In this document: positions 27,109-36,430 of the stretch, one piece after another | Layout of the letters: each line of letters opens with the position of its first letter | Numbering within the stretch: position 1 is the first letter of the stretch | NCBI GenBank assembly: GCA_965214015.1 | Contig: CBDCAS010000016.1 | Location: 47,894 to 111,893, forward strand | Reading direction: 5' to 3' | Length of the DNA stretch: 64,000 bases | Origin: CBDCAS01 sp965214015 | Lineage (GTDB): Bacteria > Pseudomonadota > Gammaproteobacteria > Coxiellales > Coxiellaceae | Program-made: the position numbers and the translations under genes | Notes under the pieces: model-generated | What the model saw: the letters and a program-made list of their open reading frames with translations, nothing else | What the model was told of the DNA's origin: nothing | Databases searched by the model: none

Positions 27109-28200
27109 TTACCCTGGTGTTGGTGCCACTGGCTGCTTCTGCTTCTGCTTCTGCTTCTGCTTCTGCTTCTGCTTCTGCTCCTGCTCCTGCTCCTTCCAGA
27201 AAAACTGTTGTTTTGTATTTCTTTTCTTTGGACGTGCTCCTCCTTGTACAGGATTAGCTGTATCGATTGCTTGCTGAGCTTGTTGCGTTGCTGCTGTTAA
27301 TTTAGCTATTTCATCCCTAGATGGAGGCTGCTTTTGCTTCTCTTGATCTTTTGGACGTGCTCTTCCTTGTACAGGATTAGCTTTGTCGATGCCTTTAAGC
27401 ATTTGGAAGGGGCTTTTGAAGCTTCCCATATTAATATTTGTTGGACATTTTCCTCTATCTGCGTTAGCATTTTGTCGCATTTCGAGAACGAGCTGTTGAT
27501 CATGTTCTATATCTTTTTTTAATTGTTCTTGTTGTTCTTTTTGTTCTTGTTTTTTTTGAGAGTCATAATATCTTTTTTCTAATCTTTGTTCTGCACCTAA
27601 ACGTATTTCACTAATTTGATTCTCTACTAAGCTTCTTAATTCTTTATTAGTTTCTTGAGTATCTAAGTTAATTTTTGAGTCATAATCTTTTGTGATTGTA
27701 ACCAATTCGATACTATTTAAAGTATTATTTTGTGTGGGTTCTCTTTTTAGGTCTAGTTGAGAAATTACCTCTTTTTTATATTGCTCCTTAAGGGTTCTTA
27801 CTATCTGATCAGCATCCTTATTAATGATAGATTGAATGTTATTAAGGTCATGCTCTAAAAATTTAATTTGTTTTTCTATTTGATCTTGATCTACTAAATT
27901 AAAATCTAGATAGGGTTTTTTATTTGCATACTTTTCCTTTTTTTTAAATTGTTCTCTATTTCTTTCTTTGTTTACAAGACCTTCTTCAGGGTATCTTGTT
28001 TCATACTCTCTGACAAGATCATCAAGTTTGTCTTTATTAGTGTTAATATCTACTTCAGTTAATCTTTGAATTCTACCTTTTTCTTCAGCTATTTTATTTA
28101 GTAAATCTATTTTAATTTTTGTAGAAACTTCTATATTGATATTTCGTATTAATAACTGATTTTTTTCAAGTTCTTTTTTAATAGATTCTTTTAATGACAT
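27109..28200 (-). CDS. Lineage-specific coiled-coil protein with a KQ-repeat C-terminal tail
   Basis: 363 residues, highly charged, predicted almost entirely helical or coiled-coil (about 1-240), with no signal or membrane span. Two copies of a short segment (IDKANPVQGRARPK and IDTANPVQGGARPK) lie about 40 residues apart. The tail is an alternating EQ/KQ run encoded by a hexanucleotide repeat, ending in PVAPTPG. The family is not recognised. Its stop lies six bases before the start of the next, frameshifted gene, so the two form an operon. Confidence 0.65.
   Translation of the reverse strand: MSLKESIKKELEKNQLLIRNINIEVSTKIKIDLLNKIAEEKGRIQRLTEVDINTNKDKLDDLVREYETRYPEEGLVNKERNREQFKKKEKYANKKPYLDFNLVDQDQIEKQIKFLEHDLNNIQSIINKDADQIVRTLKEQYKKEVISQLDLKREPTQNNTLNSIELVTITKDYDSKINLDTQETNKELRSLVENQISEIRLGAEQRLEKRYYDSQKKQEQKEQQEQLKKDIEHDQQLVLEMRQNANADRGKCPTNINMGSFKSPFQMLKGIDKANPVQGRARPKDQEKQKQPPSRDEIAKLTAATQQAQQAIDTANPVQGGARPKKRNTKQQFFWKEQEQEQKQKQKQKQKQKQKQPVAPTPG
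27136..27189 (-). repeat. Hexanucleotide repeat encoding the KQ/EQ tail
   Basis: Seven CTTCTG units (plus-strand reading) followed by two CTCCTG variants. Each unit adds one KQ (or EQ) pair. Copy-number change keeps the frame and would alter only tail length. Confidence 0.85.
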
Positions 28201-28440
28201 ATAAAAATTCCTGTGATTACTAATTTTTATGTTAATTTATCTAAAAATAAACGCTTTTTAAGCTTTTCATTAGTATGATAATCATGCTTATTTATGAATA
28301 AAATATTATTAATATAAATCAAAGTCAATCAATTTTTTATTAATACACTGTATTGAGTTTTAGTGCTATCTTACAATGAGTGAAATTTGAGGATTAGCAA
28401 GTCATTTAGCAGTAGCGATCATTTAAGACATTCATCAATC

Positions 28441-29097
28441 TCATGGCTTATAACTACGTACAACATTAGTAATAGCAATATCGTTAAGTTGTAGCGACTC
28501 TTTAATAAATCGGTCTTCAAGTACGGCAGAGATTTGAGTGTGAGAGACGGCAACTATAATACCGGCTGTGTGTTGATGATTATTTTTAATGGAATCGCCT
28601 ACATGGATGTCGGTCATTTTTTCTAGGGTAAGATGATAAAGATGACGTTTGAGTGTGCCCAAATGTTCGGTGCGTGCAATAATTTCTTGGCCGAGATAAC
28701 ATCCTTTATTGAAACTAACGCCGCCATATTCTTGTAAGTCGATCATCTGGGGTGTGAACTGTTCGGTGGTAGCAGGTAGGATCCAAATCGGTTCTCTATT
28801 CGGTAATGGAGGGAGTGGTACTTCGATCTGCTTAAAGAGTACTTTTGAACGAAATACATATTTTTTTAGATGTGTTATTAATAAATGTGCCATTGATTCT
28901 GGTAAATATAAATGAAAACCTTTATTGACTTTCCAGATCCAGAAATTAGCAATCATACGGCCTTTTTGATTGCAGGCTGCAGCTAATAGTGGTTTTGCGC
29001 CTAATGCCTGAATGTCGCAGCTTATAAAGTTTTGTAAAAAACAAGCGGCATCTTCACCCAAGATCGTTCTTTGTGTCATATTGTAATGGTGGTTCAT
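28441..29097 (-). CDS. ygfZ: YgfZ/GcvT-like folate-binding protein
   Basis: 218 residues, in the short class of the family (E. coli YgfZ has 326). The signature KGCYLGQEIIART (family K-G-C-Y-x-G-Q-E) is intact. YgfZ uses tetrahydrofolate to support maturation of some iron-sulfur enzymes, including MiaB. The ATG at 29097 is preferred because AGAG lies nine bases upstream. Another ATG nine bases earlier is possible. It is divergent from the MFS gene. Confidence 0.88.
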   Translation of the reverse strand: MNHHYNMTQRTILGEDAACFLQNFISCDIQALGAKPLLAAACNQKGRMIANFWIWKVNKGFHLYLPESMAHLLITHLKKYVFRSKVLFKQIEVPLPPLPNREPIWILPATTEQFTPQMIDLQEYGGVSFNKGCYLGQEIIARTEHLGTLKRHLYHLTLEKMTDIHVGDSIKNNHQHTAGIIVAVSHTQISAVLEDRFIKESLQLNDIAITNVVRSYKP

Positions 29098-29273
29098 AGT
29101 CAGCATCTCTAGTGCTCATAAACGAAGGGCTTTATAGTGCCGTGTTGTTGTTGCTAAGACAAGCTGCATATAGGTTAATATTATGTGATGATCTTGAGGC
29201 AAATTGACTTGATTTTTAGCATATAAGGATTACTATACTTTTGCATTAATTTTGAACATTAGGTCCTATTGAA

Positions 29274-30587
29274 GTGAACGCAGCAAATGATTCCATGAGC
29301 AATGTGGTGGCGCTTGCTCAAGAACAAGAAAGCCCTCTATCGCCTCGTCGGTCTTTAGGCTCTTTTTTTGCCTGGGTAATTTGGATAATTTCAATCATCT
29401 TTGTTTTATTTCAATTTTTCTTGCAGCTCAGCTCTGGGGTGATGGTAGCTGGTTTGATGAAAAGTTTTTCATTGACACCCTTGGGAGGTGGGTTGCTGGC
29501 CAGTGCTTACTATTATATATATCTCTTATTCCAGGTGCCAGCAGGGTTTTTGGTAGATCATTATGGCAGCCGGCGAGTTCTAAGTTTGGGTGCGGCTGTT
29601 TGCGGCTTGGGTTGTGGGATGTTTGCTCTAGCGAGCCATTTAAGTCTGGCACTGATGGGTCGGTTGTTAATGGGTGCTGGGGCTTCTTTTGCTTTTGTAG
29701 GTTCGATGCATTTGGCCTCTCGTTGGTTTCCATTGTCGCGCTTTGGGTTTATGGCTGCTATGGCAGAGGCTTTAGGGATGATGGGCAGTTTATTCGGCAC
29801 TTACTTCCTAGCACATTTGGTGCTAAGTTATGGCTGGCGTCATTCAATGGAAGGCGCAGCACTGTTATCTTTTATCATTGCGGCTCTTTTAGTGTTGATT
29901 GTACGTAATGCGCCTCACCCTATCCAACCGAGGGTACCTCGTACTCAGGCAGCACTTTGGTCTGATATCAAGTTGCTGGTTAAAAAACCGATGATTTGGA
30001 TTAATGGTCTTTATGCGGCGGCAACTTTTGCTGTGATTACTGTTTTTGTGGCCTTATGGGGAATTCCTTTTATACAAAAGGCCTATCATCTAGCCCTCTC
30101 TAGAGCGACTTTATTGTGTAACTTGGTCTTTGTTGGAGTTGCCTTGGGGGCTCCCTTGTTAGGCTGGTTGGATGGGCGGATACGCTCGCGTAAGCTGCTT
30201 ATGGCCAGTAGCGCGTTCTTAGTTACGCTGGTATTGCTAGTATTAATTTTTGATACGAGTTTATCATTGATAGTCGTGATTGGCTTGATGGTATTGTTGG
30301 GTGTGTTTACTAGTAGTTATGTGCTGAATTTTGTGATCGCTAATGAAGTTTCTACTGATTATACCCGAAGTACTGCGATTGGTTTTACGAATATGTGCTC
30401 GGTAGTAAGTGCTCCGATCTTGCAACTTTTGATGGGCTTTATGCTCTATTTACTGTCTGGGTCAACGCATCATACTCATTTTAGTACTTATTCAATAGCG
30501 CATTTTCAGTGGGCTTTAGCAACTCTGCCTATATTTATTGCTCTAGCAGGTATTCTTGGATTTTGGCTGCCTAATCGCAGAACTTGA
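29274..30587 (+). CDS. Major facilitator superfamily transporter
   Basis: 437 residues, 12 predicted spans, starting at a GTG. The loop 2-3 motif GFLVDHYGSRRV (about 92-103) is the MFS signature, and the N-terminal domain (GLMKSFSLTPLGGGLLASAYYY) matches the anion or organic acid symporter type common in Legionella and Coxiella. The substrate cannot be named. It is a single-gene unit in front of gdhA. Confidence 0.88.
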   Translation: MNAANDSMSNVVALAQEQESPLSPRRSLGSFFAWVIWIISIIFVLFQFFLQLSSGVMVAGLMKSFSLTPLGGGLLASAYYYIYLLFQVPAGFLVDHYGSRRVLSLGAAVCGLGCGMFALASHLSLALMGRLLMGAGASFAFVGSMHLASRWFPLSRFGFMAAMAEALGMMGSLFGTYFLAHLVLSYGWRHSMEGAALLSFIIAALLVLIVRNAPHPIQPRVPRTQAALWSDIKLLVKKPMIWINGLYAAATFAVITVFVALWGIPFIQKAYHLALSRATLLCNLVFVGVALGAPLLGWLDGRIRSRKLLMASSAFLVTLVLLVLIFDTSLSLIVVIGLMVLLGVFTSSYVLNFVIANEVSTDYTRSTAIGFTNMCSVVSAPILQLLMGFMLYLLSGSTHHTHFSTYSIAHFQWALATLPIFIALAGILGFWLPNRRT

Positions 30588-30648
30588 CCTGTTGAGATGC
30601 TCTGTTATTCTTTGTGCTCTTTATAGTCCCAGTCCTTAGGAGCTTTTT

Positions 30649-31944
30649 ATGTCGGATACTATTTTTGAAGATGCTTTGACACATCTTAAACAGGCGAAAC
30701 ACTATTCTCATGCCGATGATGAAACGATCAAGCGACTGCAACATCCTAAGAGTGCCTTAGAATTTTCTATTCCGGTACGGATGGATAATGGTTCGCTTGA
30801 GGTGTTTACAGGCTATCGTGTTCGCTATAACGACAGTCGTGGGCCTGCTAAGGGTGGCATTCGTTTTCATCCTAATGTGACGATGAATGAAGTGAAGGCT
30901 TTGTCTTTTTGGATGACTTTAAAGTGTGCTTTAGTGGGTATTCCGTTCGGTGGTGGCAAAGGAGGGGTTATCGTTGATCCTAAACAGCTATCACGTATGG
31001 AGTTAGAGCGTCTGAGTCGTGGCTTTATTGAGCAGGCTGTAGATGTCATTGGGCCTGAAACTGATATTCCAGCCCCTGATGTCTATACCAATGCCATGGT
31101 GATGGGTTGGATGATGGATGAATATTCAAAAATTGTACGTCGTTATTCTCCGGGTGTGATTACTGGTAAGCCGATCTCCATGGGAGGATCTTTGGGTCGT
31201 GATGATGCAACTGGACGGGGTGGTTATTATTGTATTAAGGAGTTGGAAAGAGATCGTCATTGGAATCCGGAAAATATTACAGTCGCTGTGCAAGGTTTTG
31301 GAAATGCCGGTCAGCATATTGCTCGTTTATTGCATGCAGATGGTTATCGTATAGTGGCGGTGAGTGATTCAAAGGGAGGGATTTATCGTCAAGAAGGCTT
31401 TGATGTGCCGAGCTTAATAAGGGCTAAACAAGATACGCAAAAAGTACAAGCTGTTTATTGTGAGGGGACTGTGTGCGAAGCATTGCCCGCTCAGCCTCTG
31501 ACAAATGAGGAATTATTAGAATTGGATGTTGATATTCTTATTCCAGCGGCATTAGAAAATGTGATTCATGCAGAGAATGTGGATCTTATTAAGGCTGCTA
31601 TGATCATTGAGTTAGCTAATGGCCCCATTACTAGTAAGGCTGATGCGGTGTTGGCATCAAAAGATATTTTAGTGGTTCCTGATATTCTGGCCAATGCAGG
31701 AGGAGTTACAGTTAGTTATTTTGAATGGGTACAAAATAAGAGTGGCTATTATTGGTCGTTAGAAGAAGTTCACGATAAGTTACAAACGATTATGTCTTGT
31801 GAATTTAATGCAGTGTATGAACTGATGTTGGAACATCAGATATCGATGCGAATCGCTGCTTATGCGCAGGCTTTAAATCGTTTAGGGGACGCCATTAATG
31901 CTCAAGGCACACAGAGTTATTTTTCTGATGCAGTGTTGTCATGA
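30649..31944 (+). CDS. gdhA: Glutamate dehydrogenase (Glu/Leu/Phe/Val family)
   Basis: 431 residues. The glutamate-binding and catalytic segments KGGIRFHPN and LKCALVGIPFGGGKGG (catalytic Lys), the PAPDVYT block and the nucleotide-binding GFGNAGQHIA are present. The N-terminus and length are those of the catabolic RocG/GudB-like enzymes. It interconverts glutamate and 2-oxoglutarate. A gene of this kind suits a bacterium using host amino acids as carbon source, which is an inference from lifestyle. Confidence 0.93.
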   Translation: MSDTIFEDALTHLKQAKHYSHADDETIKRLQHPKSALEFSIPVRMDNGSLEVFTGYRVRYNDSRGPAKGGIRFHPNVTMNEVKALSFWMTLKCALVGIPFGGGKGGVIVDPKQLSRMELERLSRGFIEQAVDVIGPETDIPAPDVYTNAMVMGWMMDEYSKIVRRYSPGVITGKPISMGGSLGRDDATGRGGYYCIKELERDRHWNPENITVAVQGFGNAGQHIARLLHADGYRIVAVSDSKGGIYRQEGFDVPSLIRAKQDTQKVQAVYCEGTVCEALPAQPLTNEELLELDVDILIPAALENVIHAENVDLIKAAMIIELANGPITSKADAVLASKDILVVPDILANAGGVTVSYFEWVQNKSGYYWSLEEVHDKLQTIMSCEFNAVYELMLEHQISMRIAAYAQALNRLGDAINAQGTQSYFSDAVLS

Positions 31945-32276
31945 GCATATTATTTTTAAAGCACCTTATTGGCCTCTTAAAATAACTCCCGCTAGGGTAG
32001 TTATTTATCGCCTTGAATTTTTGACAAAAACTTTGACTTTTTGCAACAAGCTGATGTTGCAAAAAAAGACTTGACTAAAGAGCTAGTTCCTCAGCTCAAT
32101 GTCTATTTTAAGAAACTTCGATTAGTTTGATTTGCTGTTACAGTTAGTAGAGGGCACTATCAAGTTTGGGTGGTTTTGCTAGATGTAAAGCGTTGGCTAT
32201 TAGACCACGAGCATTTTAATAACAGCTAACAGTTAAGTTGTATCCTGTTGAATAGAGCTGGTATTGATGAGCTGGC
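31945..32276. other. 332-base spacer between convergent gdhA and rplS; two hairpins
   Basis: No coding region is recognised. An imperfect stem-loop at about 31979-32007 (AATAACTCCC against GGGTAGTTATT) may end gdhA transcription. A perfect 11-base stem lies at 32038-32048 and 32055-32065 with a six-base loop but lacks a U-run after it on either strand. Confidence 0.5.
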
Positions 32277-32624
32277 TTATACTTTTTCCTTAATGCGTGC
32301 CTTACGACCGCTTAATTGACGTAAGTAGTACAATTTTGCACGTCGAACCTGGCCGCGACGTTTCACTTTGATGCTATCAATCAGTGGGCTGTAGGTTTGA
32401 AATACGCGCTCAACACCTTCGCCATGAGATATTTTGCGAACGGTGAACGCTGAATTAAGACCACGGTTGCGTTTGGCAATAACAACACCTTCAAATGCTT
32501 GAAGACGTTGACGGTTTCCTTCCTTGACTTTAACTTGAACGGTAATGGTATCACCTGGGCTAAATGAAGGAATGTTTTTACCTTGCATTTGTTCTTCTTC
32601 AATCATTTTAATCATATTTGACAT
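32277..32624 (-). CDS. rplS: 50S ribosomal protein L19
   Basis: 115 residues from the ATG giving MSNMIKMIEEEQ, identical in length to E. coli L19. An in-frame start inside trmD is rejected. Typical segments are PGDTITVQVKV, FEGVVIAKRNRG and GEGVERVFQTYSP. L19 sits at the 30S-50S interface. It is the last gene of the rpsP operon. Confidence 0.97.
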   Translation of the reverse strand: MSNMIKMIEEEQMQGKNIPSFSPGDTITVQVKVKEGNRQRLQAFEGVVIAKRNRGLNSAFTVRKISHGEGVERVFQTYSPLIDSIKVKRRGQVRRAKLYYLRQLSGRKARIKEKV

Positions 32625-32628
32625 GGTT

Positions 32629-33354
32629 CTAATCCTCCGTTTTCTGAACTTCTTTAATGTACTCATTAAGCAGTAACTGCTCTTCGGCGTTCAGAGTCCG
32701 TCTTTTTAACAAATCTGGACGCTTTTGCCAAGTTTTACCCAACGCTTGTTGTTGGCGCCAGCGTTGAATTGCAGCGTGGTTGCCACTAAGTAGCACAGAA
32801 GGCACGCTGCGTTGGTTTATAGTCTCAGGTCGGGTGTAATGTGGATAATCAAGTAGGCCATGGGTAAATGAGTCTTGTTGGGCTGATTCTTCATGATGTA
32901 GGGCGTCAGGGAGTAGGCGGGTGATGGCATCAATGAGCAGTAAAGCAGGTAGCTCACCACCACTGACGACATAATCACCCATAGAACACTCTTCATCGAC
33001 AAACTCATCGATAATGCGCTCATCAATCCCTTCATAACGGCCACAGAGTAAAGTTAGGCGTGGTTTTTTAGAAAAGCGTAGGAGGCTTGCTTGGTTTAGT
33101 GTTTTTCCTTGGGGCGATAAATAAATGAGATGCGTAGGTTTTTTGTCCATGGTCTTTACTTGAGTGATGGCCTTGGCCAGAGGTTTATATTGCATGACCA
33201 TGCCAGGCCCACCCCCATAAGGGCGGTCATCAATATAGTGGGGTAGTGGGTAGATGGTGAGCTGTAGTAGTTTTTTTTGTTGTGCGCGACCAACAATGCC
33301 TACTTTCAGAGCATCAAATATTTCAGGAAATAAGCTAATGACATCAATTTGCAT
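32629..33354 (-). CDS. trmD: tRNA (guanine-N1-)-methyltransferase
   Basis: 241 residues starting MQIDVISLFPEIF. The trefoil-knot SAM site is seen in YGGGPGMVMQ, LLCGRYEGIDERI and SMGDYVVSGGELPAL. It methylates G37 of tRNAs and prevents +1 frameshifting. The start lies immediately after the rimM stop. An earlier in-frame start within rimM is not used. Confidence 0.97.
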   Translation of the reverse strand: MQIDVISLFPEIFDALKVGIVGRAQQKKLLQLTIYPLPHYIDDRPYGGGPGMVMQYKPLAKAITQVKTMDKKPTHLIYLSPQGKTLNQASLLRFSKKPRLTLLCGRYEGIDERIIDEFVDEECSMGDYVVSGGELPALLLIDAITRLLPDALHHEESAQQDSFTHGLLDYPHYTRPETINQRSVPSVLLSGNHAAIQRWRQQQALGKTWQKRPDLLKRRTLNAEEQLLLNEYIKEVQKTED

Positions 33355-33356
33355 TT

Positions 33357-33851
33357 TTAAAAGTCCGGATCCCAATCCACGATCATTTCTTTTTTTGTAA
33401 TATCGATTTTTATGAGGATATCATCAATATAAGGCACCAAATGTTTACGTGTGCCGATGATAACTAAGACGTCATTAGATCCGGTAGCCATTAATGATTG
33501 AATGGTTCCTAGAGAGATGCCTTCTTGAGTGATTACTTTAGTGCCTATTAAATCTTGCCAATAGTAATCGCCATCGGCAAGCGGTGCTAATGAGGTTCTA
33601 GGAATTGCTATGTTGTTGTGAGTATATTGGCGTGCAAGTTCGCGATCGTTAATTTCTTGTATTTTAACAAGGCATTTTTCGTTGTGGATTTTTTTTTGCT
33701 CAACATGTAATGTTTGCCACTGATCACAGTGTTGTACTAACCATTTAGGATAATTAAAAATATTATCAATGGGATCAGTAAAAGAATTGAGATAAAGCCA
33801 TCCTCGGACACCATGAGCTGCGCCAAAGCGTCCTAATATGGTGTGTGTCAC
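33357..33851 (-). CDS. rimM: 16S rRNA processing protein RimM
   Basis: 164 residues. The N-terminal domain (LGRFGAAHGVRGWLYLNSFTD) and C-terminal PRC-like barrel (YYWQDLIGTKV to LVPYIDDILIKIDITKKEMIVDWDPDF) are complete. It binds S19 and helps 30S maturation. Only one base separates it from rpsP. Confidence 0.96.
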   Translation of the reverse strand: MTHTILGRFGAAHGVRGWLYLNSFTDPIDNIFNYPKWLVQHCDQWQTLHVEQKKIHNEKCLVKIQEINDRELARQYTHNNIAIPRTSLAPLADGDYYWQDLIGTKVITQEGISLGTIQSLMATGSNDVLVIIGTRKHLVPYIDDILIKIDITKKEMIVDWDPDF

Positions 33852-33852
33852 A

Positions 33853-34218
33853 TTATTTTTTAGCAGAGTCTTTAGCTTTTTGTGTTGATTTGTTCTGAAT
33901 CGCTTCTTTTGAAGCCTTTTGCTGAGCTATTTTTTGTTCTTGATGACTAGGTGCTGTTTTTATCACTTTACTCTCTTGTTTAACGAAGGCTTTGATTAAG
34001 TGAGCCACTCGTTGAGAAGGTTGAGCACCTAGACGCACCCAGTGGTCAATACGTTCTTTATTGATGTTCAAGCAGATTTCTTTACCCCGTGCTGTTGGAT
34101 TGAAATGCCCTACGCGTTCAATAAAACGTCCATCACGAGGACTGCGCTTGTCTGCAATCACTATGCTATAAAAAGGTGCGCCTTTGGCACCGCCACGGGA
34201 CAAACGGATTACTACCAT
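33853..34218 (-). CDS. rpsP: 30S ribosomal protein S16 with long basic tail
   Basis: 121 residues against about 82 in E. coli. The core MVVIRLSRGGAKGAPFYSIVIADKRSPRDG is canonical. The extra C-terminal 35-40 residues are rich in Lys, Gln, Ala and Ser, probably disordered. Extended S16 tails occur in some lineages. It is the first gene of the rpsP-rimM-trmD-rplS operon. Confidence 0.96.
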   Translation of the reverse strand: MVVIRLSRGGAKGAPFYSIVIADKRSPRDGRFIERVGHFNPTARGKEICLNINKERIDHWVRLGAQPSQRVAHLIKAFVKQESKVIKTAPSHQEQKIAQQKASKEAIQNKSTQKAKDSAKK

Positions 34219-34276
34219 ATTGAAAATAAACCTCTTTTGTTAAGTCTGTATCTTTTCTTTGACTGATCAATCGGCT

Positions 34277-34305
34277 ATTCTACGCAAATTTGAGGGTTAA
34301 AACAA
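34277..34305 (-). promoter_or_regulatory. Candidate promoter of the rpsP operon
   Basis: On the minus strand TTGTTT (34305-34300) and TAGAAT (34282-34277) are separated by 17 bases, about 60 bases upstream of rpsP. It overlaps the start region of the divergent glycosylase gene. Confidence 0.45.
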
Positions 34306-34958
34306 TGCTCTTAACCTCGTTTTTTGATCAGGATGCACAAGCTTTAGCAATTGCTCTACTGGGTAAAGTGATACGTGTTAAATCTCATGGTTTGTGGCTG
34401 GCTGCACAGATTATTGAAACGGAAGCTTATTATATTGATGAGAAGTCTAGCCATGCCTCACAGGGCTATACAGAGAAGCGTAAGGCACTTTTTATGCCGC
34501 CAGGAACTCTATACATGTACTATTCGCGTGCTGGTGATTCAATGAATGTGAGTGCACAAGGTCAGGGTAATGCGGTATTGATTAAATCAGCAATACCTTA
34601 TCTAAAGGGTCAAGGTGCAGCACCTCGTTTAGCAATGATGCAGTCCTTAAATCCTCAAAAGAACTCCAATAAGCCGCGTGATCCTAAACGCTTATGCTCA
34701 GGACAAACTTTATTATGCAAGTCATTGGGTTTAACCGTTAAAGAATGGGATCAACAAACCTTCGATAAAAATAAATTCTATATTGATGAGATTAATTATG
34801 TGCCTGAGTCTATTGTTCAAGCACAGCGCCTGGGTATTCCAAAAGGACGTGATGAGCATTTAATGTATCGTTTTGTGGATGCAAAATTTATTCGCCAGTG
34901 CACTGAGAATCCTTTTCGCAAAAAGGGGCGTGTTTATTCTTTTAACATGACGTCTTAA
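34305..34958 (+). CDS. mpg: 3-methyladenine DNA glycosylase (AAG/Mpg family)
   Basis: 217 residues. Family blocks are ALLGKVIRV, IIETEAYY (catalytic Glu), SHAS-GYTEKRKALFMPPGTLYMYYSRAGDSMNV and the late RIGIPKGRDE-type region (LGIPKGRDE). It removes alkylated purines. The ATG at 34305 follows GAGGG by eight bases. A TTG 15 bases upstream is less likely. It is a stand-alone gene, divergent from rpsP. Confidence 0.93.
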   Translation: MLLTSFFDQDAQALAIALLGKVIRVKSHGLWLAAQIIETEAYYIDEKSSHASQGYTEKRKALFMPPGTLYMYYSRAGDSMNVSAQGQGNAVLIKSAIPYLKGQGAAPRLAMMQSLNPQKNSNKPRDPKRLCSGQTLLCKSLGLTVKEWDQQTFDKNKFYIDEINYVPESIVQAQRLGIPKGRDEHLMYRFVDAKFIRQCTENPFRKKGRVYSFNMTS

Positions 34959-34974
34959 TATGAATTAAAATATA

Positions 34975-36318
34975 TTATAAAAATGGATTTTGTAAATTTT
35001 TTAAAGGGTTCATTTTATTTTTTCCCTTAAAACGTTTGAGCATCTTTTGCATTTGTGTGAACTGTTTTAATAGCTTATTAACCTCTTGTATGGTCGTTCC
35101 AGAGCCACCCATAATGCGACGTTTACGTGAACCATTAATAATCGCGGGAAATTGGCGCTCTTGTAGTGTCATTGATAAAATAATGGCTTCCATTTTTACG
35201 AGCATTTTATCATCCATCATCGCGGTTGCTGCTTTTGGTAGGGAACCCATATTCGGTAGTTTGCCCAGTAATGATTGCATGCCTCCCATCTTTTTCATTT
35301 GATTGAGCTGGCTTAAAAAATCATTAAAGTCAAAACGCTTACTTTGTTTTAATTTTTTGGCAACTTTTTCTGCTTGTTTTTTATGCGCTTTGGTTTCTGC
35401 AGCCTCAACTAAGCTCGCGATATCGCCCATACCTAGAATACGTGATGCAATACGGTCGGGGTAAAAGGGTTCAAGTGCTTCTATTTTCTCACCGGTTCCC
35501 ACCATTTTGATCGGTACCCCTGTTACCGTACGCATCGATAGCGCACTGCCACCGCGCGCATCACCATCAATTTTGGTCAGAATCATTCCCGTTAGTTTTA
35601 GGTGACTATTAAAAGCTTTAGCAACATGGACGGCATCTTGACCTGCCATACTATCTACCACTAAGAGTGTTTCTGTGGGTTGTACGATTTGACTGATAAA
35701 GTCGATTTCACTCATCATCGTGTTATCTACGTGAAGGCGGCCAGCAGTATCAATAATCAGTACATCAATGTATTGAGTTTTGGCCTCTTGAATTGCATTT
35801 TTAACGATGGATTGAGGTTTGTCTTCTATGGTGCTTGGAAAATGGGCAGCTTCTATTTGTTGAGCCAGTAGTTTTAACTGCTCGATTGCTGCTGGGCGAT
35901 AAACATCGATAGAAGTGAGCATCACTGATTTTTTCTTTTCATTTTTTAACCAGTGGGCTAGTTTTGCAGAAGTAGTTGTTTTACCAGAGCCTTGCAACCC
36001 GACCATTAGAAAAATAATAGGTGCAGAGGCATTAATATTGATTTCAACAAGGTCAGGTCCTAGAATCTCAGTAAGCTTATCTTGTACTAATTTGATTAAT
36101 GCTTCGCCAGGGCGGATACTTTTTAGAACTTTTTGACCAATGGCCTGATCTTGAATTTTTTGAATGATTGTTTTAACGACTGAAACAGCGACATCTGCTT
36201 CTAGCAATGCACGGCGAATGTCCTTCAGTGTTGACTGAATATTTTCTTCGGTGAGACGACCGATGCCACGCAATTTTTTGAGGCTATTGCTAAGCCGTTC
36301 AGAGAGCTGATTAAACAT
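34975..36318 (-). CDS. ffh: Signal recognition particle GTPase Ffh
   Basis: 447 residues: a four-helix N domain, a G domain with GLQGSGKTTTSAKLA, DTAGRLHVD and TKIDGDARGG, and a Met-rich M domain (from about 300) with the RNA-binding RRIMGGSG motif. It binds signal sequences with 4.5S RNA and delivers ribosomes to FtsY. The length is normal. Confidence 0.97.
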   Translation of the reverse strand: MFNQLSERLSNSLKKLRGIGRLTEENIQSTLKDIRRALLEADVAVSVVKTIIQKIQDQAIGQKVLKSIRPGEALIKLVQDKLTEILGPDLVEININASAPIIFLMVGLQGSGKTTTSAKLAHWLKNEKKKSVMLTSIDVYRPAAIEQLKLLAQQIEAAHFPSTIEDKPQSIVKNAIQEAKTQYIDVLIIDTAGRLHVDNTMMSEIDFISQIVQPTETLLVVDSMAGQDAVHVAKAFNSHLKLTGMILTKIDGDARGGSALSMRTVTGVPIKMVGTGEKIEALEPFYPDRIASRILGMGDIASLVEAAETKAHKKQAEKVAKKLKQSKRFDFNDFLSQLNQMKKMGGMQSLLGKLPNMGSLPKAATAMMDDKMLVKMEAIILSMTLQERQFPAIINGSRKRRIMGGSGTTIQEVNKLLKQFTQMQKMLKRFKGKNKMNPLKNLQNPFL

Positions 36319-36430
36319 GGGAGTTCATTATACTGGCTATTCGGTGGTGCGCAATGTGTTATCCTTTATATTTTCAGATCAACCTTTTCTGGATTGACCT
36401 AAAAATAATCTATTGTGTAGGTAACAATCG

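Noticed and set aside
29381..29908. 175-codon ORF inside the MFS transporter gene
   Set aside because: It overlaps a well-supported transporter in another frame and shows no family motif.
32038..32065. Perfect 11-base stem as terminator of gdhA or rplS
   Set aside because: No U-run follows on either strand because the A/T runs are part of the stem, so a terminator role is unsupported.
36327..36354. TATAAT on the minus strand before ffh as its promoter
   Set aside because: The box would be only about nine bases from the ffh start with a poor -35, leaving almost no leader; not strong enough to call.
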